In this document: positions 26,605-38,296 of the stretch, in pieces | Layout: each line of letters begins with the position of its first letter | How positions within the stretch are numbered: the stretch's first letter is position 1 | Origin: Algicola sp. | GTDB taxonomy: Bacteria; Bacteroidota; Bacteroidia; Flavobacteriales; Flavobacteriaceae | Assembly: GCA_018222835.1 (NCBI GenBank) | Contig: JAAEZN010000008.1 | Location: 1-64,000 of the forward strand | Direction: 5' to 3' | Length of the DNA stretch: 64,000 bases | Position numbers and translations under genes: made by a program | The notes under the pieces: generated by a model | What the model saw: only the letters and a program-made list of their open reading frames with translations | The model's database searches: none | Told to the model about the DNA's origin: nothing

Positions 26605-27003
26605 ATGGGTCTAAATTCACATTCTTTTCGAGTCCGCTACGCAGAAACCGACCAAATGGGAGTCGTTTATCATGGCAATTACGCGCAGTATTTTGAGATG
26701 GGCCGCGTAGAGTGGTTAAGGGCTTTGGGAATTACCTACAAGAGCATGGAAGATAATGGGGTTATGTTGCCCGTAATTTCCTTACATATTGACTATAAGA
26801 AATCTGCGCTTTACGATGACTTGATCACAGTTAAAACGCAATTAAAATCCAGACCCATGGTTAAAATAGAATTTGATTACGAACTGGTGAACGAATCTGG
26901 AGAATTATTGGCCACGGCCAACACTGTTTTGGCCTTTATGGACAAAAAAACAGGAAGGCCTATTAAATGTCCGGATTATATTTTGGAAAAATTGGATGAT
27001 TAA
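26605..27003 (+). CDS. Acyl-CoA thioesterase, YbgC/4HBT hot-dog family
   Basis: A 132-residue hot-dog-fold hydrolase of acyl-CoA esters. The family signature RYAETDQMGVVYHGNYAQYFEMGRVEWLR is complete, with the catalytic aspartate at D16 and the YHGNY helix entry. In many Gram-negatives YbgC sits with tol-pal; here it is divergent from dnaA instead, as is common in Flavobacteriaceae. Its last codon overlaps the stop of convergent yigZ by 4 bp (TTAA). Confidence 0.93.
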   Translation: MGLNSHSFRVRYAETDQMGVVYHGNYAQYFEMGRVEWLRALGITYKSMEDNGVMLPVISLHIDYKKSALYDDLITVKTQLKSRPMVKIEFDYELVNESGELLATANTVLAFMDKKTGRPIKCPDYILEKLDD

Positions 27004-27611
27004 TTTAGTTTGGAAATTTTAATGTGTTGCATTTCATCGAATATTTGAAACACGTCTTCGGACTCGCTTAACCGAACAGAAACGACAAAATCACAATCCA
27101 ATTCCATTTTTTGGGAAACAATATCCAGGTTTTTCTGTTTGATGATGCGCATAACCTTGTCCATTTCCGCATAGCTAAATTGCAATCTGTAATGTGCCTT
27201 AATGATTTTCTCCACTATCTTGGAGTTTTCCAAGGCCATTTGTGCCGCAGTCTTATAGGCTTGAATCAATCCGCCCACCCCGAGCTTGGTGCCGCCAAAG
27301 ATTCGTGTAACGGTTATGAGTATGTTGGTTACATCAAAAGATTGTATTTGGCCATAGATGGGCATACCGGCAGAGTTGTTGGGTTCACCATCATCATTGG
27401 CCCTGTAAATTGGATTTTCCGTTCCCAATTGCCATGCAAAGCAAACATGGTTGGCTGTATGATATTTTTTTCGGAGGTCTTCAACGATAGGTTTAACATC
27501 ATCTTCGGAATCAATGGGAAATACCTGAGCAAAGAATTTACTTTTTCTATCCTTATAAAGTATTTCCGGTGAAGGTTGGTTCAATGTTTTGTAGGTATCC
27601 GATTGCTTCAT
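27000..27611 (-). CDS. YigZ/IMPACT family protein
   Basis: A 203-residue protein of the IMPACT family, linked in eukaryotes to control of GCN2 and in bacteria of uncertain role. I start at the ATG at 27611 (MKQSDTYKTLNQPS), which forms TAATG with the stop of the upstream EamA gene; a longer in-frame opening would overlap that gene. The core motifs SKFFAQVFPI, TANHVCFAWQLG, NDDGEPNNSAGMPIYGQI and RIFGGTKLGVGGLIQAY are all present, with a C-terminal ferredoxin-like domain. Confidence 0.93.
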   Translation of the reverse strand: MKQSDTYKTLNQPSPEILYKDRKSKFFAQVFPIDSEDDVKPIVEDLRKKYHTANHVCFAWQLGTENPIYRANDDGEPNNSAGMPIYGQIQSFDVTNILITVTRIFGGTKLGVGGLIQAYKTAAQMALENSKIVEKIIKAHYRLQFSYAEMDKVMRIIKQKNLDIVSQKMELDCDFVVSVRLSESEDVFQIFDEMQHIKISKLN

Positions 27612-28474
27612 TAAAACAAAGCTACCAATATTATACTCAAAATGGCCAAAGCGACCCCGGCCCAATTTTTTGGGGCCAGTTTTTCCTTGAACATTATAAT
27701 CCCGATCAGGGTCGATAACATAACAATTGCAACATTATTAATGGTAAATATGGTAGCATGGCCACAAAGGTCGGAACAGAGAGCCCGGATGACGTAAAAA
27801 ATGGAAAAGAAATTGGGGACACCTAAGGCGATTCCGCCCAGTACGTTTTTCATATTCAATGTCATTTCCTTTGTATTGGGTTTAAGTGAAATAAAGATGA
27901 GGCCGGAAAGAGCGGCAAATCCAAAAATCATGGAAGAGAAAATCGGAATTTCCGCATCTGTCAAGTGTTCTTCCTCGAAATACTTGATACTGGAATCGAT
28001 TACCCCGGAACCCAAGAAGACCAATATGGGCAAAATCAAATGTTTACGGTCCACATGGATTCCCTTTCCTTTTCCGGATACCAAATAAACTGCGGCCAAG
28101 GCCAATACAATTCCAATAACCTCAAAAAAGGTAAGATGTTCTTGGTAGAGTATAACGCCGAGCAGCACCGGTATTACAAGCGACATTTTGGTGGCGACCG
28201 AGGCTACGGATACGCCGGCAACTTGCGATGTTTTGGCCATTAAATTAAAGATGGTGATAAATAGGGCACCCATGAAAATTGGCCCCCAGGCCCAAGATGC
28301 GCCCAAAATTTGTTGCACTTTCAAAGGTTGGTCGTATAAAATCAATCCCACCAAGCAAGCTGTAATGTAGTTTACAATAATGGCCACCAAGGTCTGTACT
28401 TTGTAGATATCGTATAATTTAAAGACCACAAAAATCCAGGTGGAGCTCAAGACGCTCAGTGCAAGGTAGATCAT
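27611..28474 (-). CDS. EamA/DMT-family transporter
   Basis: A 287-residue inner-membrane protein with about 10 hydrophobic helices in two repeated halves, typical of drug/metabolite exporters. The second half has the ALCSDLCGHATIFTINNVAIVMLSTLIGIIMFKEKL region, the family hallmark near helix 9. Substrate is unknown. It directly abuts the HAD phosphatase gene upstream (ends at 28475) and overlaps the yigZ start by one base, so it belongs to a minus-strand operon ribD-HAD-EamA-yigZ. Confidence 0.9.
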   Translation of the reverse strand: MIYLALSVLSSTWIFVVFKLYDIYKVQTLVAIIVNYITACLVGLILYDQPLKVQQILGASWAWGPIFMGALFITIFNLMAKTSQVAGVSVASVATKMSLVIPVLLGVILYQEHLTFFEVIGIVLALAAVYLVSGKGKGIHVDRKHLILPILVFLGSGVIDSSIKYFEEEHLTDAEIPIFSSMIFGFAALSGLIFISLKPNTKEMTLNMKNVLGGIALGVPNFFSIFYVIRALCSDLCGHATIFTINNVAIVMLSTLIGIIMFKEKLAPKNWAGVALAILSIILVALF

Positions 28475-29077
28475 TTACAATTTTGATTTTAATTGAGTGA
28501 TATCCTCTTTCCCTACATGCAGGTTCCAAACATGGATTCCCAGTGCCGAAGCAGCATTGGTATTTTCGCTTACATCATCCACAAAGAAAGTTTCTTGCGG
28601 AGTTAGGTTGTTTTCCTGCAATACAAAGTTGAATATTTCGCTATCCGGCTTACGCATCCCGATTTCGTAGCTCAGATAAAACATGTCGAATGCATTTTTG
28701 AACCTATTATAGCGTTCCATTCCCATTTGTTGCTTTACACATTCTATATGTAGGTCGTTCGTATTGCTCAACAATATCATTTTATATTCATTTTCCGCGG
28801 CCAATTGCTCAATAAAGCGTAGTCGGCTTTCTGGAAAATCCAATAAGATAGAGTTCCAGGCTTTGACCAAATAGTCCTCTCCTGCTTTTGGAAAATGTGT
28901 GGAAACTATCTCCAAAAATTCCGAAGAACCCAATTGCCCTTTCTCGTAGTTTTGAAACAAATGTTCCAAATCCGCCGTTACGCCACTAAAGCCATGTTGT
29001 ACCATAGCTTTTGCCGTTGCCGGTTTATCCAGATTAATGAGTACATCGCCAAAATCGAGGATTATGTTCTTAATCAT
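28475..29077 (-). CDS. HAD family hydrolase (YihX-like phosphatase)
   Basis: A 200-residue haloacid-dehalogenase-type phosphatase. Motif I is ILDFGDVLINLDKPAT (nucleophile D8), motif II MILLSNTNDLH near residue 100, motif III GMRKPDSEIF with K near 144, and motif IV FFVDDVSENTNAA. The GDV form of motif I and the length place it with YihX/epoxide hydrolase-N-like phosphatases acting on sugar phosphates or FMN-like compounds. Since ribD lies immediately upstream (8 bp overlap), a part in flavin metabolism is possible but unproven. Confidence 0.9.
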   Translation of the reverse strand: MIKNIILDFGDVLINLDKPATAKAMVQHGFSGVTADLEHLFQNYEKGQLGSSEFLEIVSTHFPKAGEDYLVKAWNSILLDFPESRLRFIEQLAAENEYKMILLSNTNDLHIECVKQQMGMERYNRFKNAFDMFYLSYEIGMRKPDSEIFNFVLQENNLTPQETFFVDDVSENTNAASALGIHVWNLHVGKEDITQLKSKL

Positions 29078-30122
29078 TTATATATAAGGATAAGGTATCG
29101 GTTAAAATCTGTTGACGTTCCCGTAGGGTTCCCTGTGGCTTTGGAGCGGGCAATCCACTTTTAAAACAAGTGGAACCTTTAAACACACGGGCTTCGTCCC
29201 ATAGATTTTCATCAATAAAGGTTTGAAGTGTTTGTGCACCGCCTTCAACAATTATACTAGTGATGTTGTGTTGATATAAAGCATCGCAAATTTGGTTGGC
29301 CAAAGGTTTTGAAAAATCAACCAAGGTGTAGTCCACTCCTTTAATATAGTTTGATGCGTTGATGACCTCTGTTAAAACAATCGTTTTTACGGAGGCATCC
29401 AAAACCTGAAAACTTTGGTCTATTTTCAATTCACGGTCCAATAGCACACGAATCGGGTTCTTGCCCGCCCAATCGCGAGTGGTCAAACCTGGATTGTCCT
29501 CCATAACGGTTTTGGTGCCGACTAAAATGGCTTGTTCCTGACTTCGCCATTGGTGAACCAATTGTTTGGATTGGGGATTGGTAATCCAAAACGGTTCAGG
29601 GTTATCGTTTCGTAAGGAGGAATCGGGAGCTAAAAATCCATCATTGGACTCGGCCCATTTTAAAATAATGTAAGGTCTTTTTTTCTCTTGATATGTCAAA
29701 AAGCGTTTGTGGTGTTCCTTACATTCATCCTCAAGAATACCTACGGTGACCTTACATCCCGCCTCCTTCAATTTTTTGATGCCTTTGCCCGCGACCTTTT
29801 CATGTGGGTCCTCAAGTCCAATAAACACTTCTTTAAGTTGATGTTCGGCAATCAAATTGGCACAAGGGGGTGTTTTACCATAGTGCGAACATGGTTCCAG
29901 GGTAACATATAGGGAGGCCTCTCCCAACAAAGTTTTGTCCTTTACCGAGTTTATGGCATTCACTTCGGCATGTGGCCCGCCATAAGGATCAGTAAAGCCC
30001 TCTCCAATAATTTTGTTGTTGTGCACTATCACACATCCCACCATGGGGTTTGGAGCAGTGGTGCCCAGACCTTTTTTGGCCAGTTCCATGCAGCGAAGGA
30101 TGTATTTTTGATGTATCTTCAC
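29070..30122 (-). CDS. ribD: Bifunctional riboflavin deaminase/reductase RibD
   Basis: Carries out two successive steps of riboflavin synthesis. I start at GTG (30122), giving 350 residues beginning (M)KIHQKYILRCMELAKKG, the normal family N-terminus; an ATG 87 bp upstream would add a hydrophobic stretch foreign to the family and run into the divergent gene. The deaminase domain shows TAPNPMVGCVIV, zinc ligands in GGPHAEVNAI and EPCSHYGKTPPCANLI; the reductase domain starts near residue 150 with RPYIILKWAESNDGFLA. It heads the ribD-HAD-EamA-yigZ run. Confidence 0.95.
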   Translation of the reverse strand: MKIHQKYILRCMELAKKGLGTTAPNPMVGCVIVHNNKIIGEGFTDPYGGPHAEVNAINSVKDKTLLGEASLYVTLEPCSHYGKTPPCANLIAEHQLKEVFIGLEDPHEKVAGKGIKKLKEAGCKVTVGILEDECKEHHKRFLTYQEKKRPYIILKWAESNDGFLAPDSSLRNDNPEPFWITNPQSKQLVHQWRSQEQAILVGTKTVMEDNPGLTTRDWAGKNPIRVLLDRELKIDQSFQVLDASVKTIVLTEVINASNYIKGVDYTLVDFSKPLANQICDALYQHNITSIIVEGGAQTLQTFIDENLWDEARVFKGSTCFKSGLPAPKPQGTLRERQQILTDTLSLYIND

Positions 30123-30152
30123 CCAACAAAAATAGAACAATAAAAACACAAA

Positions 30153-30637
30153 ATGGGAGATACGGTGATTCGCGAAATAACCCCCGAAGACAATGCACAG
30201 GTGGCCCAAGTTATACGCAAAGTTTTTGTGGACATGGGTATTCCCAAAGTCGGTACCGCTTATGCGGATTCATCTTTGGATGATATGTATGCCAATTATA
30301 ATAGACCAAAGGCAGCTTATTTTGTAGTAGAGTACGAGGAAAAGATTATAGGTTGTGCCGGCGTGGCCCAATTGGATAATTATGAAGGAAATGTGTGTGA
30401 GCTGCAGAAAATGTACTTTTTGGAAGAGGCTAGGGGCAAAGGTCTAGGGGCGAAGATGATAGACGTATGTTTGAAAAAAGCCAAGGAGTTTGGTTTTGAG
30501 GCTTGTTATTTAGAAACTATGCCCTACATGGAAGCTGCTCAAAAATTATATAAGAAAAATGGTTTTGATTATATAGATGCCCCAATGGGTGACACAGGGC
30601 ATTATTCTTGCCCAGTTTGGATGCTTAAAAAGTTGTG

Positions 30638-30638
<1 letters not shown>
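30153..30638 (+). CDS. GNAT family N-acetyltransferase
   Basis: A 161-residue acetyltransferase with the acetyl-CoA-binding motif MYFLEEARGKGLGAKMIDVCLKKA (about 89-112) and a C-terminal ETMPYMEAAQKLYKKNGF. Substrate unknown. The stop codon and the ATG of prmC overlap by one base (TGATG), so it is translated with the PrmC glutamine methylase; the arrangement GNAT-prmC is reminiscent of other gene pairs that modify translation components, but this is only context. Confidence 0.9.
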
Positions 30639-33809
<3,171 letters not shown>

Positions 33810-33828
33810 ACCATTCCTCTTGTTGGTA

Positions 33829-34740
33829 CTAAACCGTTATGCTAACCCCTTTGGCCGAAGCATTTTTATTGGTGTCAAAATAAAAATCGATTCTACCCAA
33901 GTTGATCCCGTAGCACCCCACTTGATTCACTAATACCGAGTTTCCATTCTGGTTGGTGCGAACATCGGGTTTGTCCAAAAAGGTATGGGTGTGCCCTCCA
34001 ATAATTAAATCGGTGTAATAGGTCTGTTGTGCCAAGCGGGTGTCCGAAGGTTTGTCGGGATATTTATAGTCGTAACCCAGATGGGAAAGGCAAATAATCA
34101 AATCACATTTTTCTTCTTCTTTAAGTTTTCTCTCCATATCCAGAGCAATCTCAAAAGGATTTAAATATTGGGTCTCCTTGTATAGTTTCTTGGCAACCAA
34201 TCCGTCCAATTCGATTCCTAGTCCATAAACCCCGATTTTTACTCCATCAATAGTATAAATTTTGTAAGGTTTTACATAACCATCCATCACGGTGTTGGAA
34301 AAATCGTAGTTGGCGGATATCATTTCGAATGTGGCATTGGGCATTTGGGCCAATAGACCATCTATTCCGTTGTCAAAATCATGATTGCCCACTGTGGCGG
34401 CATCATATTTTAAGGTGCTCATCAGTTTAAACTCCAGCTCCCCACCATAAAAATTAAAATATGGGGTTCCTTGAAAAATATCTCCGGCATCAAACAGCAG
34501 TGTGTTCGGATTTTCATTGCGTATTTGTTCAACCAAGGTGGCTCTACGTGCCACTCCGCCCAGATTAGGGTATCTGGAATGCGAAACGGGAAAGGAATCG
34601 ATATGGCTGTGCACATCGTTGGTGTGTAGTATGGTAATATGTTTTTTGTCCAGATTGGTGCAAGAGGCCAAACTAAGCCCGCCTAGACCTACCAATGTGG
34701 AGGCTGCCGTAGTATTGGCGATAAAATCCCTTCTTTTCAT
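33829..34740 (-). CDS. Exported metallophosphoesterase, catalytic half of a split 5'-nucleotidase
   Basis: A 303-residue calcineurin-like phosphoesterase with di-metal site motifs in order: ILHTNDVHSH (about 36-45), FDAGDIFQGTPYF, TVGNHDFDNG, LSHLGYDYKYPD and GGHTHTFLD. The N-terminus MKRRDFIANTTAASTLVGLGGLSLASC combines an RR-type start with a lipobox cysteine, suggesting Tat export and lipidation. It lacks the C-terminal substrate-binding domain of UshA-type nucleotidases; that domain is encoded by the gene immediately upstream, whose stop is adjacent to this ATG. Confidence 0.92.
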   Translation of the reverse strand: MKRRDFIANTTAASTLVGLGGLSLASCTNLDKKHITILHTNDVHSHIDSFPVSHSRYPNLGGVARRATLVEQIRNENPNTLLFDAGDIFQGTPYFNFYGGELEFKLMSTLKYDAATVGNHDFDNGIDGLLAQMPNATFEMISANYDFSNTVMDGYVKPYKIYTIDGVKIGVYGLGIELDGLVAKKLYKETQYLNPFEIALDMERKLKEEEKCDLIICLSHLGYDYKYPDKPSDTRLAQQTYYTDLIIGGHTHTFLDKPDVRTNQNGNSVLVNQVGCYGINLGRIDFYFDTNKNASAKGVSITV

Positions 34741-35508
34741 TTAATCCAGTTGTTTTATGCGATCATCCACTTCGGCTTTTAGCGTATCCACCTTTCTAAA
34801 GTGGTCTATAATGGCATTGCGTAAAAGATAATCGATTTCGGTTGTTGAAATAATCTCATTAAAAAAACCAACACTTGGGCCGCCATTTACCAGGTAATCG
34901 GAGGAGGCCACGTAGTAATTTCGGCTTTCATCAAAAGGTTGCCCCTGAATGTTCACGGATTCCAGAGAACGATTTTTATCCGTAACGATTTGTAAATGGG
35001 AAACAGGATGGGGTCTTGATGCTTTGGTGACAAAGTTGATTAGTTCCCGAGTTGCAGAGCCGCTCAGCTCCACTACAACAATGTAATTTTCAAAAGGCAT
35101 CACCTCGTAGGCATTTCTTGCACTTACATTCCCCTGAGAAATTATGGAGCGCACGCCACCCGCATTGAGAACTACAAAATCCAGTTCCTTTCCAGTTCTG
35201 GATTTAAAAATTGGGGCTGTTTCTTCAAAAACAATATCCGCCATAAGGTTGCCCATGGAGGTGTTCCGTTCGCCATCGTTAAGTAGTAGGGGGTTTGGGG
35301 CATAGGCCAGGGTGCTGTCCAAAACTTCATTGATCCTGTCTCGGTAAGGGACTACAAATTGTTCTATGGAGTCTATGGCTATTAGTGTAGAGTCAATTGG
35401 GATTTGTTTTCCCTTTATTTCCGCAAGCCTGCTCGGGTCGTTTTTACAGGAGGCCAAAAAACATAAAGTTATAAATATAACAAAATGTTTAAATTTTAAA
35501 ATGTTCAC
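34741..35508 (-). CDS. Lipoprotein 5'-nucleotidase C-terminal domain, substrate-binding half
   Basis: A 255-residue lipoprotein starting at GTG 35508 (NILKFKHFVIFITLCFLAS-C), chosen because the signal peptide and lipobox begin here and because the promoter box lies upstream of it. The body is a 5_nucleotid_C domain: NDGERNTSMGNLMAD, LDFVVLNAGGVRS, EVMPFENYIVVVELSG and YYVASSDYLVNGG. On its own it has no metal site. The catalytic half is the next gene, with no bases between them, so the two products probably act together in the periplasm. Confidence 0.92.
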   Translation of the reverse strand: MNILKFKHFVIFITLCFLASCKNDPSRLAEIKGKQIPIDSTLIAIDSIEQFVVPYRDRINEVLDSTLAYAPNPLLLNDGERNTSMGNLMADIVFEETAPIFKSRTGKELDFVVLNAGGVRSIISQGNVSARNAYEVMPFENYIVVVELSGSATRELINFVTKASRPHPVSHLQIVTDKNRSLESVNIQGQPFDESRNYYVASSDYLVNGGPSVGFFNEIISTTEIDYLLRNAIIDHFRKVDTLKAEVDDRIKQLD

Positions 35509-35544
35509 AGATGTATCTTTGTTAAGTCGTCTTGGTATAATATT

Positions 35545-35552
35545 TACCTTTG
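35545..35552 (+). promoter_or_regulatory. -7 box of DUF6913-dapA transcript
   Basis: TACCTTTG, 17 bp before the ATG at 35570, with TTTG at 35518-35521 (23 bp spacer). It lies inside the divergent promoter region of the nucleotidase gene. Confidence 0.45.
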
Positions 35553-35562
35553 TAAAAATCAT

Positions 35563-35590
35563 CAAAAATATGTTTTTGAAAGGACTCCAA
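35563..35590 (-). promoter_or_regulatory. Promoter of the split 5'-nucleotidase operon
   Basis: On the minus strand TTG (complement of 35588-35590), a 17 bp spacer and TATTTTTG (complement of 35563-35570). It overlaps the start codon of the divergent DUF6913 gene, so the two transcripts may interfere. Confidence 0.5.
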
Positions 35591-36103
35591 GACAAATTTA
35601 AAGTTAAATCCGGGCTTAAATATTTAAAGGAGGTAATGGAAAAGCCTCCAAAGTCCGTGACCAGGGAGAAAGGAATTACCAGTGTTGGCTGTATTGTGGA
35701 CGTTGATAGTTTTTCTAAAGCGGAGGTCTTTTATGAGCTGATAGAAGAGTTTTCGTTAAGGCCTAATGCCATAAAGATCATTGGTTACAAAAGTGAGTAC
35801 GATAAAAACTCACCGTATGCCATCCAAATGTTCTCCGATAAGGACCTTGGATGGAAAGGTAACATAGAAAATGGTTATGTTCTTGAGTTTTTGGGCAGGG
35901 AGTACGATATGCTGATCAATTACTACGAAAGAGATAGTTTAATGATGAAGCTATTGTCCGTTAAAACACCCGCTCGACTCAAGGTCGGTTTGGCCGCCCA
36001 AGACCCGAAGGTCAATGATTTGATTTTAAATACGCCTTTGAATGATTTTAAATTGTTCAAGGGTGAATTGAAAAAGTATTTAAAGGTCTTAAAAGAAATT
36101 TAA
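35570..36103 (+). CDS. DUF6913 domain-containing protein
   Basis: A 177-residue cytoplasmic protein beginning [19 protein letters not shown]; a longer in-frame opening would extend through the promoter and into the divergent gene, so I start at 35570. Visible segments: [50 protein letters not shown] and [18 protein letters not shown]. The family occurs in Flavobacteriia and has no established function. It lies 4 bp before dapA, implying joint transcription. Confidence 0.8.
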   Translation: MFLKGLQDKFKVKSGLKYLKEVMEKPPKSVTREKGITSVGCIVDVDSFSKAEVFYELIEEFSLRPNAIKIIGYKSEYDKNSPYAIQMFSDKDLGWKGNIENGYVLEFLGREYDMLINYYERDSLMMKLLSVKTPARLKVGLAAQDPKVNDLILNTPLNDFKLFKGELKKYLKVLKEI

Positions 36104-36107
36104 TCAA

Positions 36108-36998
36108 ATGGAGCAATTTATCGGAACAGGAGTGGCTTTGGTCACTCCGTTCAGGGATGATTTATCGGTGGATGTAGAAGCGTTGGCAAGAATTGTTGAA
36201 CTCAATATTCAAGATGGTACGGATTATTTGGTGGTGATGGGCACAACGGGCGAAACCGCAACACTTTCCCAAGCCGACAAACAATTGGTAGTGGATGTTG
36301 TAGTGCGCACCAATGCAGGTAGGTTGCCTTTGGTCTTAGGTGTTGGAGGTAACAATACCATGGCAGTGGTTAACGAGTTGCAAACCTTGGACCTTTCCGA
36401 TTTCGATGCTGTTCTATCCGTTTCACCATATTACAATAAGCCAACGCAAGAGGGTATTTATCAGCATTTCAAACATATTTCCGAGGTGTCTCCCAAGCCG
36501 ATAATCGTGTACAACGTCCCCTCAAGGACAGGAAGTAATATGTTGCCCGAAACAATAGTAAGGTTAGCTAGTGATTTTCCCAACATTATAGGTGTAAAAG
36601 AAGCATCGGGCGACATATGTCAAATAGATAGGATTATCCAGAACAAGCCAAAGGACTTTTTGGTGATTTCCGGAGATGATATGACCGCTTTGCCAACCGT
36701 TTTGGCAGGTGGTGCCGGAGTTATTTCCGTTTTGGGGCAAGGTTTGCCATCGTTCTTTTCCGAAATGATACAATTAGGATTGCAAGGTAATGCTCGGAAA
36801 GCGTACGAAATCCACCACACATTATCTCCACTTATGGGTCAAATTTTTGAAGAAGGGAACCCTGCCGGTATCAAAAGTGTTTTTGAGAACATGGGAGTTT
36901 GCAAGGCTGCCGTTAGATTGCCATTGGTCGAAGCCTCCCCAGATCTTAAGGAAAAAATCAGCATTTCATTAAAAGAACTGAACAAGGCCGCTGTTTAA
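36108..36998 (+). CDS. dapA: 4-hydroxy-tetrahydrodipicolinate synthase
   Basis: Condenses pyruvate with aspartate semialdehyde in the first committed step of lysine and diaminopimelate synthesis. The 296-residue TIM-barrel protein has [23 protein letters not shown], the catalytic tyrosine in [29 protein letters not shown] and the Schiff-base lysine in [11 protein letters not shown]. It follows the DUF6913 gene; dapF is 15 kb away in this window, so the pathway genes are scattered. Confidence 0.98.
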   Translation: MEQFIGTGVALVTPFRDDLSVDVEALARIVELNIQDGTDYLVVMGTTGETATLSQADKQLVVDVVVRTNAGRLPLVLGVGGNNTMAVVNELQTLDLSDFDAVLSVSPYYNKPTQEGIYQHFKHISEVSPKPIIVYNVPSRTGSNMLPETIVRLASDFPNIIGVKEASGDICQIDRIIQNKPKDFLVISGDDMTALPTVLAGGAGVISVLGQGLPSFFSEMIQLGLQGNARKAYEIHHTLSPLMGQIFEEGNPAGIKSVFENMGVCKAAVRLPLVEASPDLKEKISISLKELNKAAV

Positions 36999-37093
36999 AA
37001 ATAGTTAAATCTTGCACAATTTCTTGTGTGTTGGCCAATGTACCCGTTACATTTGAGAGGTAAAATTCATTTTTTATATCCATTCAATATCAC

Positions 37094-37101
37094 TAATTTT
37101 G
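37094..37101 (+). promoter_or_regulatory. -7 box of bamD operon
   Basis: TAATTTTG. The transcript would begin near 37107, just after the first in-frame ATG (37106), which favours the second ATG at 37118 as the true start of bamD. Confidence 0.5.
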
Positions 37102-37117
37102 CAAAATGTTTTTGAAA

Positions 37118-37942
37118 ATGAGGTCAATACTTCTCTTTTGTTTTGTAGCAGTTTTTCTCGTGTCCTGTAGCGAGTACCAAAAAGTACTTAAGGAAACCGA
37201 TGTGAAAGCCAAATATGATATGGCCGAAAAACTCTATAATGAAGGTGATTATAGAAGGGCAGTTCGTCTGTTCGAACAAATAGCTCCAAAATATGTAGGT
37301 AAGCCACAAGGGGAGAGGGTAATGTTCTTCTTTGCGGACTGCTACTTTAAGAACGAGGATTATTATTTGGCGGGATATCAATTTGAACGTTTTGTGAAAT
37401 CCTACCCAAGGAGCGATAAAATTCAGGAGGCTAGTTTTTTAGGGGCGAAAAGCTATTACATGCTTTCTCCTAAGCACTCGTTGGATCAGTCGGAAACGGA
37501 TAAAGCATTGGCAAAGCTCCAGACCTTTATCAACAATTATTCTGAATCTGAATATTTTGAAGAGGCCAATGCAATGGCCAAGGAGCTTACCGCCAAAAAA
37601 GAGAGGAAACAAATTGAGATAGCCAAGCAGTTCAATAAATTGGGGGAGTTTAACTTGCCAATATTGATTTCTGCCATTACGGCCTTCGATAATTTCATTA
37701 CCGATAATCCAGGTTCTATTTATAGGGAAGAAGCCCTTTATTACCGAATCGAAGCTGCCACGCGATTGGCATTGAACAGTACAGAGGATAAAAGAAAAGA
37801 GCGTCTGGAAGATGCCCTTAATTCCTATAAGAATTTAATGCGTTATTTTCCAGAAACGCAGTTTAAGAAAGAAGCTGATAAGCTGGCAGAAACAGTTCAA
37901 GAAGAATTGAGCACTTATCAAAACACTACATTGTCCAAATAA
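37118..37942 (+). CDS. bamD: Outer membrane assembly lipoprotein BamD
   Basis: Essential lipoprotein partner of BamA in folding outer-membrane beta-barrels. The 274-residue product starts MRSILLFCFVAVFLVS-C with a clear lipobox; an ATG 12 bp upstream is possible but lies at the predicted transcription start. Five tetratricopeptide-like repeats follow (AEKLYNEGDYRRAVRLFEQIA, FADCYFKNEDYYLAGYQFERFVKSYP and others), and the family SYYMLSP motif is present. It heads the run bamD-rpoZ-coaBC-DUF4835-recN. Confidence 0.94.
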   Translation: MRSILLFCFVAVFLVSCSEYQKVLKETDVKAKYDMAEKLYNEGDYRRAVRLFEQIAPKYVGKPQGERVMFFFADCYFKNEDYYLAGYQFERFVKSYPRSDKIQEASFLGAKSYYMLSPKHSLDQSETDKALAKLQTFINNYSESEYFEEANAMAKELTAKKERKQIEIAKQFNKLGEFNLPILISAITAFDNFITDNPGSIYREEALYYRIEAATRLALNSTEDKRKERLEDALNSYKNLMRYFPETQFKKEADKLAETVQEELSTYQNTTLSK

Positions 37943-37966
37943 AAATTAGTTTTTAAACTACTGCAT

Positions 37967-38293
37967 ATGCAAGATTTGAAAAACACCAAGGCACCGGTTT
38001 CCACCGTAACTCTAAACAAAAATGAGTTCGATACAAAGACCGAAAATGTTTACGAAGCCATTTCCATTGTGGCCAAAAGAGCAGTTCAGATCAATTCCGA
38101 TATCAAAAAGGAGTTGTTGGAAAAGCTAGAGGAATTTGCTACGTACAGTGATAGCTTGGAAGAAGTATTCGAAAACAAGGAGCAGATAGAAGTCTCCAAG
38201 TTCTACGAAAAATTGCCAAAGCCACATGCACTTGCTGTGCAAGAGTGGTTAGAGGATAAAATCTATTCCAGAAACACAGAGAAAGAATCCTAA
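37967..38293 (+). CDS. rpoZ: DNA-directed RNA polymerase omega subunit (Bacteroidota type)
   Basis: Small subunit that stabilises the beta' subunit. The 108-residue protein carries the helix NVYEAISIVAKRAVQINSDIKKEL, corresponding to the conserved omega core, followed by an acidic C-terminal part that differs from proteobacterial omega. Position between bamD and coaBC is the usual one in this phylum and supports the assignment, since sequence similarity to the E. coli protein is low. Confidence 0.85.
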   Translation: MQDLKNTKAPVSTVTLNKNEFDTKTENVYEAISIVAKRAVQINSDIKKELLEKLEEFATYSDSLEEVFENKEQIEVSKFYEKLPKPHALAVQEWLEDKIYSRNTEKES

Positions 38294-38296
38294 GAA

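Noticed and set aside
30127-30134. TATTTTTG box (minus strand) as ribD promoter
   Set aside because: It would start transcription at or just past the GTG start at 30122 and has no TTG at a proper distance; probably chance in AT-rich sequence.
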